Part shown: piece after piece, positions 41,734-49,441 of the stretch
How the letters are laid out: the number at the start of each line of letters is the position of its first letter
Position numbering within the stretch: the stretch's first letter is position 1
Origin: an uncultured Clostridia bacterium
GTDB lineage: Bacteria > Bacillota > Clostridia > Oscillospirales > Ruminococcaceae
Length of the DNA: 64,000 bases
Direction of reading: 5' to 3'
Assembly: GCA_947166275.1 (NCBI GenBank)
Contig: CAMVDP010000006.1
Coordinates: 1 to 64,000, forward strand
Program-made: the position numbers and the translations under genes
The notes under the pieces: generated by a model
What the model was told of the DNA's origin: nothing
What the model saw: only the letters and a program-made list of their open reading frames with translations
Database searches by the model: none

Positions 41734-43512
41734 TCACATACTATCGGAAGAAGCGGCCTGTTCAGCGCCGGCGTACCGCGGTATACCGTCAAGATAGATC
41801 ATGCGGCCGAGCTGCATCGCGATGAGTTCTCCGTTCGTGCAGACATCCTCGCCGAGCTCCTCCATGAACAGGCCGTATATCCTGTCGCGGAAGAATACCG
41901 GGAATACCGCGTATCCCCTGCAGTCAGACGAAAGATCACGCCTCCGCAGCATCTCGTTCAGCGGACAGTTCCTGCGCTCATCCGGCATCATGTAAAGCTC
42001 GCCGTTCTTCATAACGCACACAAGGTGTATGTGATCCGGGAACTTCGTAGCCTCTCCGGGAACGAATTTGATCTTCTCATCAAACATATACACCGCGGCG
42101 TTCCTGATACCCAGTGAACCGAATGCCGAGAACAGCCCGCGTATCCCGCAGCCGCCGTCATACGATGTGGTACGTATCAGGAAGTCGTGCATTCTCTCAT
42201 GCACACGAACATTATGCCTGCGCTCCTCTTCGCACTTTTCCGCGATCACAGAGAGAGCTTTGTCCTTCATGCGCAGGAAAAGCCGGTTGATATATGTATT
42301 TATTGTCACAGAGTGCATCTTCTGCGCGTTCGCCATGGCGTTCTGGAGACGGTTTATGCTTTTCAGAAGCTTCTGGGCATCCGTATACTCCATAGCTCCC
42401 TCATTGAAGAAGATATCTATAAGAATACCGATCTCCCCGAACTCCTCAATGCTCAAGTACCGGTCGTTCATCGCTTTAAGCATGCGGGAGATGAATTCGA
42501 AGTACAGTCTGCGCAGATCGACACGTTCTCTGTCCGCGGCTTCGTTACGCCAACGGTAGAAGCAGTCATCGAACATACGGTAAATGAAGTCCCTGTCGAC
42601 CCTTATCAGATCCTGGATCGCGAACTCATACATAACGCAGTCAAACGAGCCGCGCCCGTAAAGCTTCGTGCGTATCAGTTCAGACTCGACTTCCTCGCCG
42701 TTCATCTTCGCGAGCAGCATCTCCACCGCCCGCCTGCCGAGCGTGACGCTCTGTGCGCCCACTGTCGCCAGCGGCGGATTCATGCCGCTCGACATCTTCG
42801 TATTGTCGAAGCCGAACACAAGGATGTCCTTTCCGGGGACAAGCCCGCGCCGGTACATGACCTTGTAGAGCCCGACCGCGACACTGTCGTTGACACAGAA
42901 TATCGCCCTCGTTTCCGGATTGCGGTCGAGCAGCCTTTCCGCTGCCGCCTCGCTGTTCTCACCCATATCGGTGGCTTCAAACATCTTGCTGCGGAACATT
43001 ATACCTTGAGCACGAAGGCTCTCGATGAACGTCTGTTTGCGGACGGTCGCTTCATGGTTATCCTCGCGGCCGCCGAGCATACAAAGCTTTGTTATGCCCT
43101 CAACATTTATGATGTACTCTATAGCCTCGCGGACACCGGTAGTGTTGTCATAGCCCACCGTCGTGAAGCCCTCAAGCACAGAAGACACCACGACTTTAGG
43201 TACACTGCGGAGCCGTCCGTGCATGGTGCGCTCTATCAGCCGCATCTTGGAGCTGTTCATCGAACCCGGGTGTATTATCAGACCGTCGAACCCGAACTGC
43301 TCGCCAAGCTCGTATACAGTATCGTACACCTCGCTGTACATACGCTCATTGGACCGCTCATCATTGTTGTCGGTATATCTTCCTGCGATGACCACGAGCC
43401 GCAGTCCTGAATTCTTCGGCACCGCTTTTTTTACGCTTTCTATAAGCTCTCTCGCGTAATCCGTGGAGATATCCTCGGCAATAAGTCCGATAACTCTTTT
43501 GTTTTCCGACAT
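41734..43512 (-). CDS. LacI/PBP1-type ligand sensor domain fused to a GAF-like domain
   Basis: 592 residues. Residues 1-275 are a type 1 periplasmic-binding-protein fold as in LacI/RbsB repressors: RVIGLIAEDISTDYARELIESVKKA, VSSVLEGFTTVGYDNTTGVREAIEYI, RAIFCVNDSVAVGLYKVMYRRG, GFDNTKMSSGMNPPLATVGAQ. There is neither an N-terminal helix-turn-helix nor a signal peptide, so it senses a cytosolic ligand and is not itself a repressor. A helical region (about 300-440) leads to a GAF-like domain (about 445-580). This architecture usually sits on or next to c-di-GMP enzymes; here the FIST-EAL gene lies three bases upstream in the same operon. Confidence 0.75.
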   Translation of the reverse strand: MSENKRVIGLIAEDISTDYARELIESVKKAVPKNSGLRLVVIAGRYTDNNDERSNERMYSEVYDTVYELGEQFGFDGLIIHPGSMNSSKMRLIERTMHGRLRSVPKVVVSSVLEGFTTVGYDNTTGVREAIEYIINVEGITKLCMLGGREDNHEATVRKQTFIESLRAQGIMFRSKMFEATDMGENSEAAAERLLDRNPETRAIFCVNDSVAVGLYKVMYRRGLVPGKDILVFGFDNTKMSSGMNPPLATVGAQSVTLGRRAVEMLLAKMNGEEVESELIRTKLYGRGSFDCVMYEFAIQDLIRVDRDFIYRMFDDCFYRWRNEAADRERVDLRRLYFEFISRMLKAMNDRYLSIEEFGEIGILIDIFFNEGAMEYTDAQKLLKSINRLQNAMANAQKMHSVTINTYINRLFLRMKDKALSVIAEKCEEERRHNVRVHERMHDFLIRTTSYDGGCGIRGLFSAFGSLGIRNAAVYMFDEKIKFVPGEATKFPDHIHLVCVMKNGELYMMPDERRNCPLNEMLRRRDLSSDCRGYAVFPVFFRDRIYGLFMEELGEDVCTNGELIAMQLGRMIYLDGIPRYAGAEQAASSDSM

Positions 43513-43515
43513 TTT

Positions 43516-46146
43516 TCAGACCTCCGAAGGTTTTTCCGGCATCAGCTCCGGCGAAGGCTTTGAGAACAGATAGCCCTGCGAATAATCGATACCGTATTTC
43601 AGCAGCAATTCCTGTATGTCGCTGTTCTCCACGAATTCCGCTATCACGCTGAATTTGTCCCGGCTCAGCTTCTTCCACAGCGCTATCAGCGCTGTCAGAT
43701 TGGCGGACTGTTCGTCGGTGCAGCAATTCCGCACGATCGACCCGTCTATCTTCAGATAATCACAGTGTATGTTCGCGATATGCTGAAGATTGGAATAGCC
43801 GCTGCCGAAGTCATCTATGGATATCTTCGCTCCGAACGCGTGCACCTGGTCGACAAACATCACGATGTTGTCGTAGTCCTCGATATCCTCGTTTTCAAGT
43901 ATCTCGAACACGAAGTTTTCCGGGTGTCTGACTGTGGACAGCCGCTCATAGATGTACTCAAAGACCTTGCCGCTCGCTATATCACGCACGCTCAGGTTTA
44001 TGCTCACGCTCTTGTCATCGATATTCTCGAACTTATCGAAAACCTTGCTTATCATAGCGAACGAAAGTCCGTCATACAGTGCGCTGTACGACCTTGCCGC
44101 CGGCAGAAAGCTTCCCGGGTAGTATATCTTCCCGTTCTCATCCTCAAGCCTCATAAGCGACTCATAGTGATGTATCGTTCCCGTCTTGTTGTCATGTATT
44201 CCCTGATAGTATGGTATCACCTTGTCATGCGCGAGCGCGTAGTTGATCACGTTTATCATGCGGCTGCGCTCTCTGATGTTGTCACTGTTGAGACGTCCGT
44301 CGCGTGTATCGCTCACATAGAACTGTATATTGCGCTTCATCATCTCTATCTGCGCAGCGCTGTACGAAGCGTCAATGTTTTCCGCCGTGCAGCCGTCTAT
44401 GATGCAGAATATGGGAACTATCGCGATGTGGTCGCTGGAGGCGTAGAACAGCTGTTTCTGCAGCGCCTGCATATCAGCCGCGAAATGCGAGAGCTTGTAC
44501 ATATACGACGGTGCGCCTATGGCTATGTTCCAGCCGCCGAGGTTGTACGCGGTGTAGTGCCGCTCCTTCGCCCAACTTATGCACTTCGATATGTAGCTCT
44601 GGTATGTGAGCTGGACAAGCTGCTCCGGGAACACCGCCTTCATGCTCGCGGTGTCAAAGACGTTTATCATACATATCCTGTCATAGCCGCGAATGCTGAT
44701 ATCCATTATCATCGCGGCACGGTTAGGTATCTCATCGTTCTCCGAGTACAGGAACTTGAGCTCGCAGTCCTTCACGAACTGCTTTATCTTTGCAGCCGCA
44801 GCGGGGTCGTCTGTTTCTTCGAGACTGCGCTCGATGTCCACCAGGAATTTAACGAGCTCACGGTTGTCCGCCGCCAGCGAATCCGTGTGCTGAAGAGCAT
44901 ACGGATTATACTGCTGCACCGTCTTCTCCTCGCCTATTGCCGTCACGATGAGCGTGCAGTTTGCAAACACGTTCCTGCCGTTCACCCATGCTATCTCACC
45001 GTAAGTGAGACACCCGCACATATTTGAATTCTCATACGCCGAGAGCTCCCACTTCGAGCAGTTTGAGTATATCTCCGAGCGCGTGATGCAGGAATACACG
45101 AAAACTGTCTCCGCCTTCTCGAAGTTCTCCACACGCCGGAACAGCGCACGGTTATCCGCGATGATCTTGCGGTCGTATATGAATGCTCTGCGCAGCCGCC
45201 GCCCCGCACGGACATTATGGTTCACGCTTATCATGCTGTGCTTTTCGTTCCTGTCTATATCAGGACACTCCTCATACAGCTCCTCGTTGATAACGCTGTC
45301 CTCGGGGAAAACCTCGCCGATACTAACGTTGTCTTTGACATTGACAAATACCGGGATATCTTCCGCATCGGAATATACGAACGGCAACAGGCTCATAAGC
45401 TCATGGCGCCTCTTCACCTCATCGCCGTGCCACATAATGTATTCATCCGCGGCTTCCCTTCCGTTGACGGAGATTATACAGTTACCGAAAGTCCGGGTTA
45501 TTTCCATATCCTCGCCGATGCTCTGTACGCCCGAAACATAGGAGCAGTAGCAATCGACATCCTTGCCGCCTATAGCAGCCGCGATGATGCCTTTGTTTGA
45601 CCAGCCCTTCTCATTGAACACGAAGTCCGAGTCGATGAACTTGCGGCGGTTCGCTTCCGGAACGCCGGCAACTCCGCCTGTCATGGGCACGCCCGGGAAG
45701 TACGTGTTACAGCGGTCGACGAACTCACATACATTGAGATACTTCGTGGTAACGAACGCGAGCAGCAGCTTCGTATCGCTGTTTATCAGCGCAGACTTCA
45801 CGTTCATGCACACCTCGTCGGGCGACATGGGCCTTCCCGTATCGCTGTCGAAGGTAGGTTGGAGCACAGATCTTACGCTGCCGTTCTTCATCTTCGTCAC
45901 CGATATTATGCACTGATTCGGAGTGAGCCTGCCCTTGCAGATGACCGCGGAAGTGCTTGTGCCGAATATCTGCGCACGCGGCACCAATTCCTTTATCGTG
46001 CGGGCGAGGTCAACAGCCTCCTCCTCAAGGTGTATCGAGGTATGTATGCGAACGAGTACATCTCCCTTCTGTTCGCCCAGCATAAACTGCGACAGTGTTT
46101 CTGCGAGCCTTGCCTTCGAGACGTACTGAAAATTCCATGTATACAT
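43516..46146 (-). CDS. FIST sensor-EAL c-di-GMP phosphodiesterase
   Basis: 876 residues, ATG with GGGAGGG upstream. Residues 1-370 carry FIST-N and FIST-C signal-binding domains (from GDVLVRIHTSIHLEEEAVD through MTGGVAGVPEANR to CGCLTYGEIAWVNGRN). A middle region (about 420-600) is unclear. The EAL domain at about 620-870 is well conserved: YESLMRL in place of EAL (Glu kept), SINLSVRD, FEILENEDIED, IDDFGSGYSNLQH, YLKIDGSIV, AEFVEN and SQGYLFSKP. The metal ligands and general base appear intact, so it should hydrolyse c-di-GMP. Soluble and cytosolic; cotranscribed with the LacI-type sensor gene. Confidence 0.88.
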   Translation of the reverse strand: MYTWNFQYVSKARLAETLSQFMLGEQKGDVLVRIHTSIHLEEEAVDLARTIKELVPRAQIFGTSTSAVICKGRLTPNQCIISVTKMKNGSVRSVLQPTFDSDTGRPMSPDEVCMNVKSALINSDTKLLLAFVTTKYLNVCEFVDRCNTYFPGVPMTGGVAGVPEANRRKFIDSDFVFNEKGWSNKGIIAAAIGGKDVDCYCSYVSGVQSIGEDMEITRTFGNCIISVNGREAADEYIMWHGDEVKRRHELMSLLPFVYSDAEDIPVFVNVKDNVSIGEVFPEDSVINEELYEECPDIDRNEKHSMISVNHNVRAGRRLRRAFIYDRKIIADNRALFRRVENFEKAETVFVYSCITRSEIYSNCSKWELSAYENSNMCGCLTYGEIAWVNGRNVFANCTLIVTAIGEEKTVQQYNPYALQHTDSLAADNRELVKFLVDIERSLEETDDPAAAAKIKQFVKDCELKFLYSENDEIPNRAAMIMDISIRGYDRICMINVFDTASMKAVFPEQLVQLTYQSYISKCISWAKERHYTAYNLGGWNIAIGAPSYMYKLSHFAADMQALQKQLFYASSDHIAIVPIFCIIDGCTAENIDASYSAAQIEMMKRNIQFYVSDTRDGRLNSDNIRERSRMINVINYALAHDKVIPYYQGIHDNKTGTIHHYESLMRLEDENGKIYYPGSFLPAARSYSALYDGLSFAMISKVFDKFENIDDKSVSINLSVRDIASGKVFEYIYERLSTVRHPENFVFEILENEDIEDYDNIVMFVDQVHAFGAKISIDDFGSGYSNLQHIANIHCDYLKIDGSIVRNCCTDEQSANLTALIALWKKLSRDKFSVIAEFVENSDIQELLLKYGIDYSQGYLFSKPSPELMPEKPSEV

Positions 46147-46180
46147 AATGCCCTCCCGAGCTTAAACTTTTCCTTGTACC

Positions 46181-46209
46181 ATTATATCACGAATTTCCAT
46201 ACAAATCAA
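46181..46209 (-). promoter_or_regulatory. Sigma-A promoter of the FIST-EAL operon
   Basis: Minus strand TTGATT (46204-46209), 17 bp, TATAAT (46181-46186). Confidence 0.78.
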
Positions 46210-46221
46210 TAGCGCCAAAAG

Positions 46222-46257
46222 AAAAAATCTCCCGCTCTCGTCAATGGAGCGGGAGAT
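46222..46257 (-). terminator. Intrinsic terminator of the sigma-factor gene
   Basis: 11-bp stem ATCTCCCGCTC/GAGCGGGAGAT, nine-base loop; T6 on the minus strand, seven bases after the stop. Confidence 0.88.
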
Positions 46258-46263
46258 CTGCGA

Positions 46264-46824
46264 TCACGGTAATATGCCGTCGCTCTCAAGCTGCTCGCGA
46301 AGCTTGCCGCGAAGCCGCATAAGCAGCGATTTTATCTTGCTCTGGGAGTACCCGAAGCTGCCGGAGATGGTCTCGATGTCATCGAAGAAGAAGTAACGGC
46401 GCAGGAAAATGTTGCGCTTCTCTTCATCGAGAGTGCCGAGAAACTTATTGAGCGACTCCTTCAGCACTATGTCGTCCACAACGCTTTCAGTGCTGTCAGG
46501 CGCGGCAATACAGCTATCAAGCTCATCACCGAGGTCAACGAAAGCGCCCTGGCGCTTCTGTGCATGATTTTTCTCGCACAGATTAAGAGCTATATGTCTT
46601 GTGATATGCGCAAGGAACGCGAACAGATACGTACGCGGCTCATGGGGCGGTATGCTGTTCCATGCCTTCATGTATGTATCGTTCTCGCACTCGTCTGCTG
46701 CGAAATCATCCTCTGTTATACGCTTCGCCAGCGCTTTGAGCTTTCTTCCGTATTTCTGCGCGGTATGGGATATTGCTGATTCGTCACGCACAAGATACAG
46801 CTCAACAATTGCTTCGTCTTCCAA
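46264..46824 (-). CDS. ECF-like RNA polymerase sigma factor
   Basis: 186 residues if the TTG at 46822-46824 is the start, chosen because AAAGGA lies eight bases upstream; a longer frame to 46875 would overlap the upstream gene by 25 bases without a ribosome site. Region 2: HTAQKYGRKLKALAKRITEDDFAADECENDTYMKAWNSIP. Region 4: NKFLGTLDEEKRNIFLRRYFFFDDIETISGSFGYSQSKIKSLLMRLRGKLRE, a sigma-70 helix-turn-helix. The upstream gene is a lipoprotein; no obvious anti-sigma membrane protein is adjacent, so control may lie in the lipoprotein or translation. Confidence 0.82.
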   Translation of the reverse strand: MEDEAIVELYLVRDESAISHTAQKYGRKLKALAKRITEDDFAADECENDTYMKAWNSIPPHEPRTYLFAFLAHITRHIALNLCEKNHAQKRQGAFVDLGDELDSCIAAPDSTESVVDDIVLKESLNKFLGTLDEEKRNIFLRRYFFFDDIETISGSFGYSQSKIKSLLMRLRGKLREQLESDGILP

Positions 46825-46850
46825 AATAATTTTCCTTTCAGAGCATATGA

Positions 46851-49238
46851 TCAGTTTTCCTCGGTCCCGCCCCACTCAACGAGTGTGAAACCGTCTCTGT
46901 CACAGCGCGGCAGCTCCTGCCCAGGGATATCGACCGGCTCGTCACTTGCGTAATACGTCATGAACACGCGTATAACGCTGTCGGGAGCGGGCGATACATC
47001 AAGCGGCACGCTGCGTGCGTAGTCCGCGGTGTGGAGCGTTATCACATTGTACTCATTGTCCTGCATACGAGGCAGCCAGTATATGATGAACTCGTTAGCC
47101 TCACGCGCGGTCAGACCTATGTACATCAGCTTCTCGCGCAGGAATGCGGCAGTATCGCTGCCCTTTACGCAGAAGCCCTTGCTGCTGTCCATGGTGTCGC
47201 GGCTCACGCCCTCCCAATAGAGGCAGTAGTACTCGTCGCCGTTTGCGTCGTACAGCGTGCCGTCGGGCATAGCCGTGACGCTCCAGCCGTCATTGTACTG
47301 CGGGTATGTGCAGGTGAGCTCTCCGCCGAGAGGGAACTCCACCTTCACCGTCACATCGGTCTGTTCCTCGGGGTAGAGGTAGATGACAGGCTTTTCCTGC
47401 GCGCCCTCGTACGAGAGCCCGTAGAATTTCTCGAATTCCTTGTCCCGCTCGCTTGTATAGTACGCGTCAACGATGTCGTTCGGGAAGCTTGCCGACGGAA
47501 CGTAGTAGTTCTCAAAACGTCCCGTTTTGCTTACGCTGCTTCCGTCGCCCCATATGTCACACTTCGGATCAAGATCATATCTTCTGATGCGCCTGAAATC
47601 CTCGAAAAGGGAATCATGCAGCATATCGAACACCGCGTAGGGATTGTCGCTCATTACAGAGTAGCCGAGCGAATTGCCGCTAATCCACTTGTAGAACGTG
47701 CTCTTCATGCCTGTGAGCGGGTTCACCGCCTCATAAGGTTCGAGCTTTATCTTCTCACCGAGGTAGTAATAATCATACTTCGGATAGCCATACTCATCGG
47801 TCTGCCCGCTCTCCTGACCATAGATCAGCTTCTTTATGTCAAGTTTGCCGTTCTTCAGCGTCAGGAAGCAGTGATACTTGAAGTCCATGAAGTGCCAGCC
47901 ATGCGTGCCATCGGGCAGGTATATTGCTTCGTCGAACCAGCAGCTGCCGTAGTCGCCGATCTCGAACTCCCCGATCTCGTTCATGAACGAGCCGCTGACC
48001 TTGTAGATCTTTACCTTCATGGTCGCATCAGGGCCTTCCATGGTCATCGCGTCGTCGCAATATCCCACGAGCACCTCGGGTGTGCCGTCAAAGTCGAGGT
48101 CGATGAGGTCAACCGTCAGGGTGTCATCGCCGATCATGCTGCCCTTGGAAACATCCAGCGCGTTTATAAGTTTCTCGTTCTCCGAAGAGCCGGCGAAACT
48201 TCCGTCCAGCACTGCGCCTGTATCGTCGGTGATCGGCTCTATCGTCATTATCGAACCGTTCGCAAGAGCTCCGTTCACATTGTCGTATGTGAACGATGTG
48301 CCCATAAGCACTATGGTAGCGTAGATGTAGTCGCTGCTCTGCACCTGCGAGAATATCTCTCCGTTCGCGATATACGACACCGGGCAGCCGTAACCGTGGA
48401 CCGTATCGGCATAGATCTCCCTGCCGTTTATCGTGAACTTCATGCGCTCCGGGTCGCTTTCAAGCATCGGCAGCCCCATGTAGCGCATGTATGCAGGGTC
48501 GATGATGTACTCGTAGAACTGGTCGTCATTGTAGGCGTTGTCGCCCTTCTTCTCCTTCGCACGGCGAATAAAGCCCTTGACGACTATCATATCGTCGTAC
48601 ACCTTCGTCTTTAAGCCAGCCTTTATCTCATCCGCGTAAACATATGTCTTGTCGACTCCCGTAACATGAATGGTCGTGGACATCAGCTCAAACACATCAT
48701 CATGATTGTACCGCCCGATATTCGCGGACGCGGCTGACGCGACGCTCGCCTTGAAGCTCTCGTCGCATTTGTCGGAAAGTGCACCGCTCGAAAACCTTGT
48801 GATCGGAGAGAAATCATAGTTGCGGTAATATCCGGTGACGTTGCCGTTGTATATCGTTATATTGCCTTTCTCGTCGGGAACATCGCCCCAGTCGAGCTTC
48901 CAGTCCGTGTGCAGATTCATGGCGTCGCGGTCATCACACTTTATCTGCTTGCCGACATAATCTCCGTATGGAACGCTGCCGAGGTCGGTGACGAGCTCGT
49001 TCTCGGTCTTTTTGGTATCGCGCTCACCCTCAAGACCCGCAGCTGTCGCCGAGGCTGAAGTCTTTGTAGCCTCCGTCTTTTCGACGGGCACGGCCTCGTC
49101 CGCCGAAGCTTCGGACGGCGCGGTCGTCGTTGTTATCTGTTCGCTGTCCGCAGGCGTTTCGGGCGCTTTATTGTCACATGCGGCAAGCAGCAGTACGGCT
49201 GCCGCCACAAATGCTGCCAACGCGTTATGGTTTTTCAT
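46851..49238 (-). CDS. Large lipoprotein with C-terminal KPVIYLYP domain
   Basis: 795 residues. Lipobox LAAC (Cys21), then a Thr/Ser/Ala/Glu-rich linker to about 85. The middle region is beta-rich and includes an FG-GAP/calcium-loop-like IDLDFDGTPEVLVGY near residue 385. The last 180 residues (616-795) are a recognisable but uncharacterised domain beginning KPVIYLYPEEQTDVTVKVEF, with TYPQYNDGWSVTAMPDGTLYDANGDEYYCLYWEG. I recall it in secreted proteins of many bacteria without an assigned function. It is anchored outside the membrane. The ECF-like sigma gene starts 26 bases downstream, so the two are probably cotranscribed. Confidence 0.78.
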   Translation of the reverse strand: MKNHNALAAFVAAAVLLLAACDNKAPETPADSEQITTTTAPSEASADEAVPVEKTEATKTSASATAAGLEGERDTKKTENELVTDLGSVPYGDYVGKQIKCDDRDAMNLHTDWKLDWGDVPDEKGNITIYNGNVTGYYRNYDFSPITRFSSGALSDKCDESFKASVASAASANIGRYNHDDVFELMSTTIHVTGVDKTYVYADEIKAGLKTKVYDDMIVVKGFIRRAKEKKGDNAYNDDQFYEYIIDPAYMRYMGLPMLESDPERMKFTINGREIYADTVHGYGCPVSYIANGEIFSQVQSSDYIYATIVLMGTSFTYDNVNGALANGSIMTIEPITDDTGAVLDGSFAGSSENEKLINALDVSKGSMIGDDTLTVDLIDLDFDGTPEVLVGYCDDAMTMEGPDATMKVKIYKVSGSFMNEIGEFEIGDYGSCWFDEAIYLPDGTHGWHFMDFKYHCFLTLKNGKLDIKKLIYGQESGQTDEYGYPKYDYYYLGEKIKLEPYEAVNPLTGMKSTFYKWISGNSLGYSVMSDNPYAVFDMLHDSLFEDFRRIRRYDLDPKCDIWGDGSSVSKTGRFENYYVPSASFPNDIVDAYYTSERDKEFEKFYGLSYEGAQEKPVIYLYPEEQTDVTVKVEFPLGGELTCTYPQYNDGWSVTAMPDGTLYDANGDEYYCLYWEGVSRDTMDSSKGFCVKGSDTAAFLREKLMYIGLTAREANEFIIYWLPRMQDNEYNVITLHTADYARSVPLDVSPAPDSVIRVFMTYYASDEPVDIPGQELPRCDRDGFTLVEWGGTEEN

Positions 49239-49282
49239 CTGTATCCTCCACCGTTAATGATCTTTGTTTATCTGTCCTGTTA

Positions 49283-49311
49283 ATTATACCAGATATTGAC
49301 ACATTAATCAA
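49283..49311 (-). promoter_or_regulatory. Sigma-A promoter of the large lipoprotein/sigma-factor pair
   Basis: Minus strand TTGATT (49306-49311), 17 bp, TATAAT (49283-49288). Confidence 0.78.
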
Positions 49312-49392
49312 TAAACCATACCATATTTTGTAATATAACACAAATGCCACGCGTGATACGCACGTTCAGTTGTGTCATTTCACAAAGCAGGT

Positions 49393-49430
49393 AAAAAGGC
49401 ATGAACAGCACTGTCACCGCCATTCATGCC
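49393..49430 (-). terminator. Intrinsic terminator of the cysteine-peptidase operon
   Basis: GGCATGAA/TTCATGCC stem (49398-49405 with 49423-49430), 17-base loop; minus strand continues TTTTT. Confidence 0.7.
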
Positions 49431-49441
49431 CTTGCTCCATT

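Noticed and set aside
43765-45027. Long plus-strand open frame opposite the FIST-EAL gene
   Set aside because: Shadow of a well-supported coding sequence; enriched in His, Arg and Tyr as expected of the complement, no start signal.
47031-48614. 527-codon open frame opposite the large lipoprotein
   Set aside because: Complement of a clear lipoprotein gene with signal peptide and promoter; the shadow has neither.
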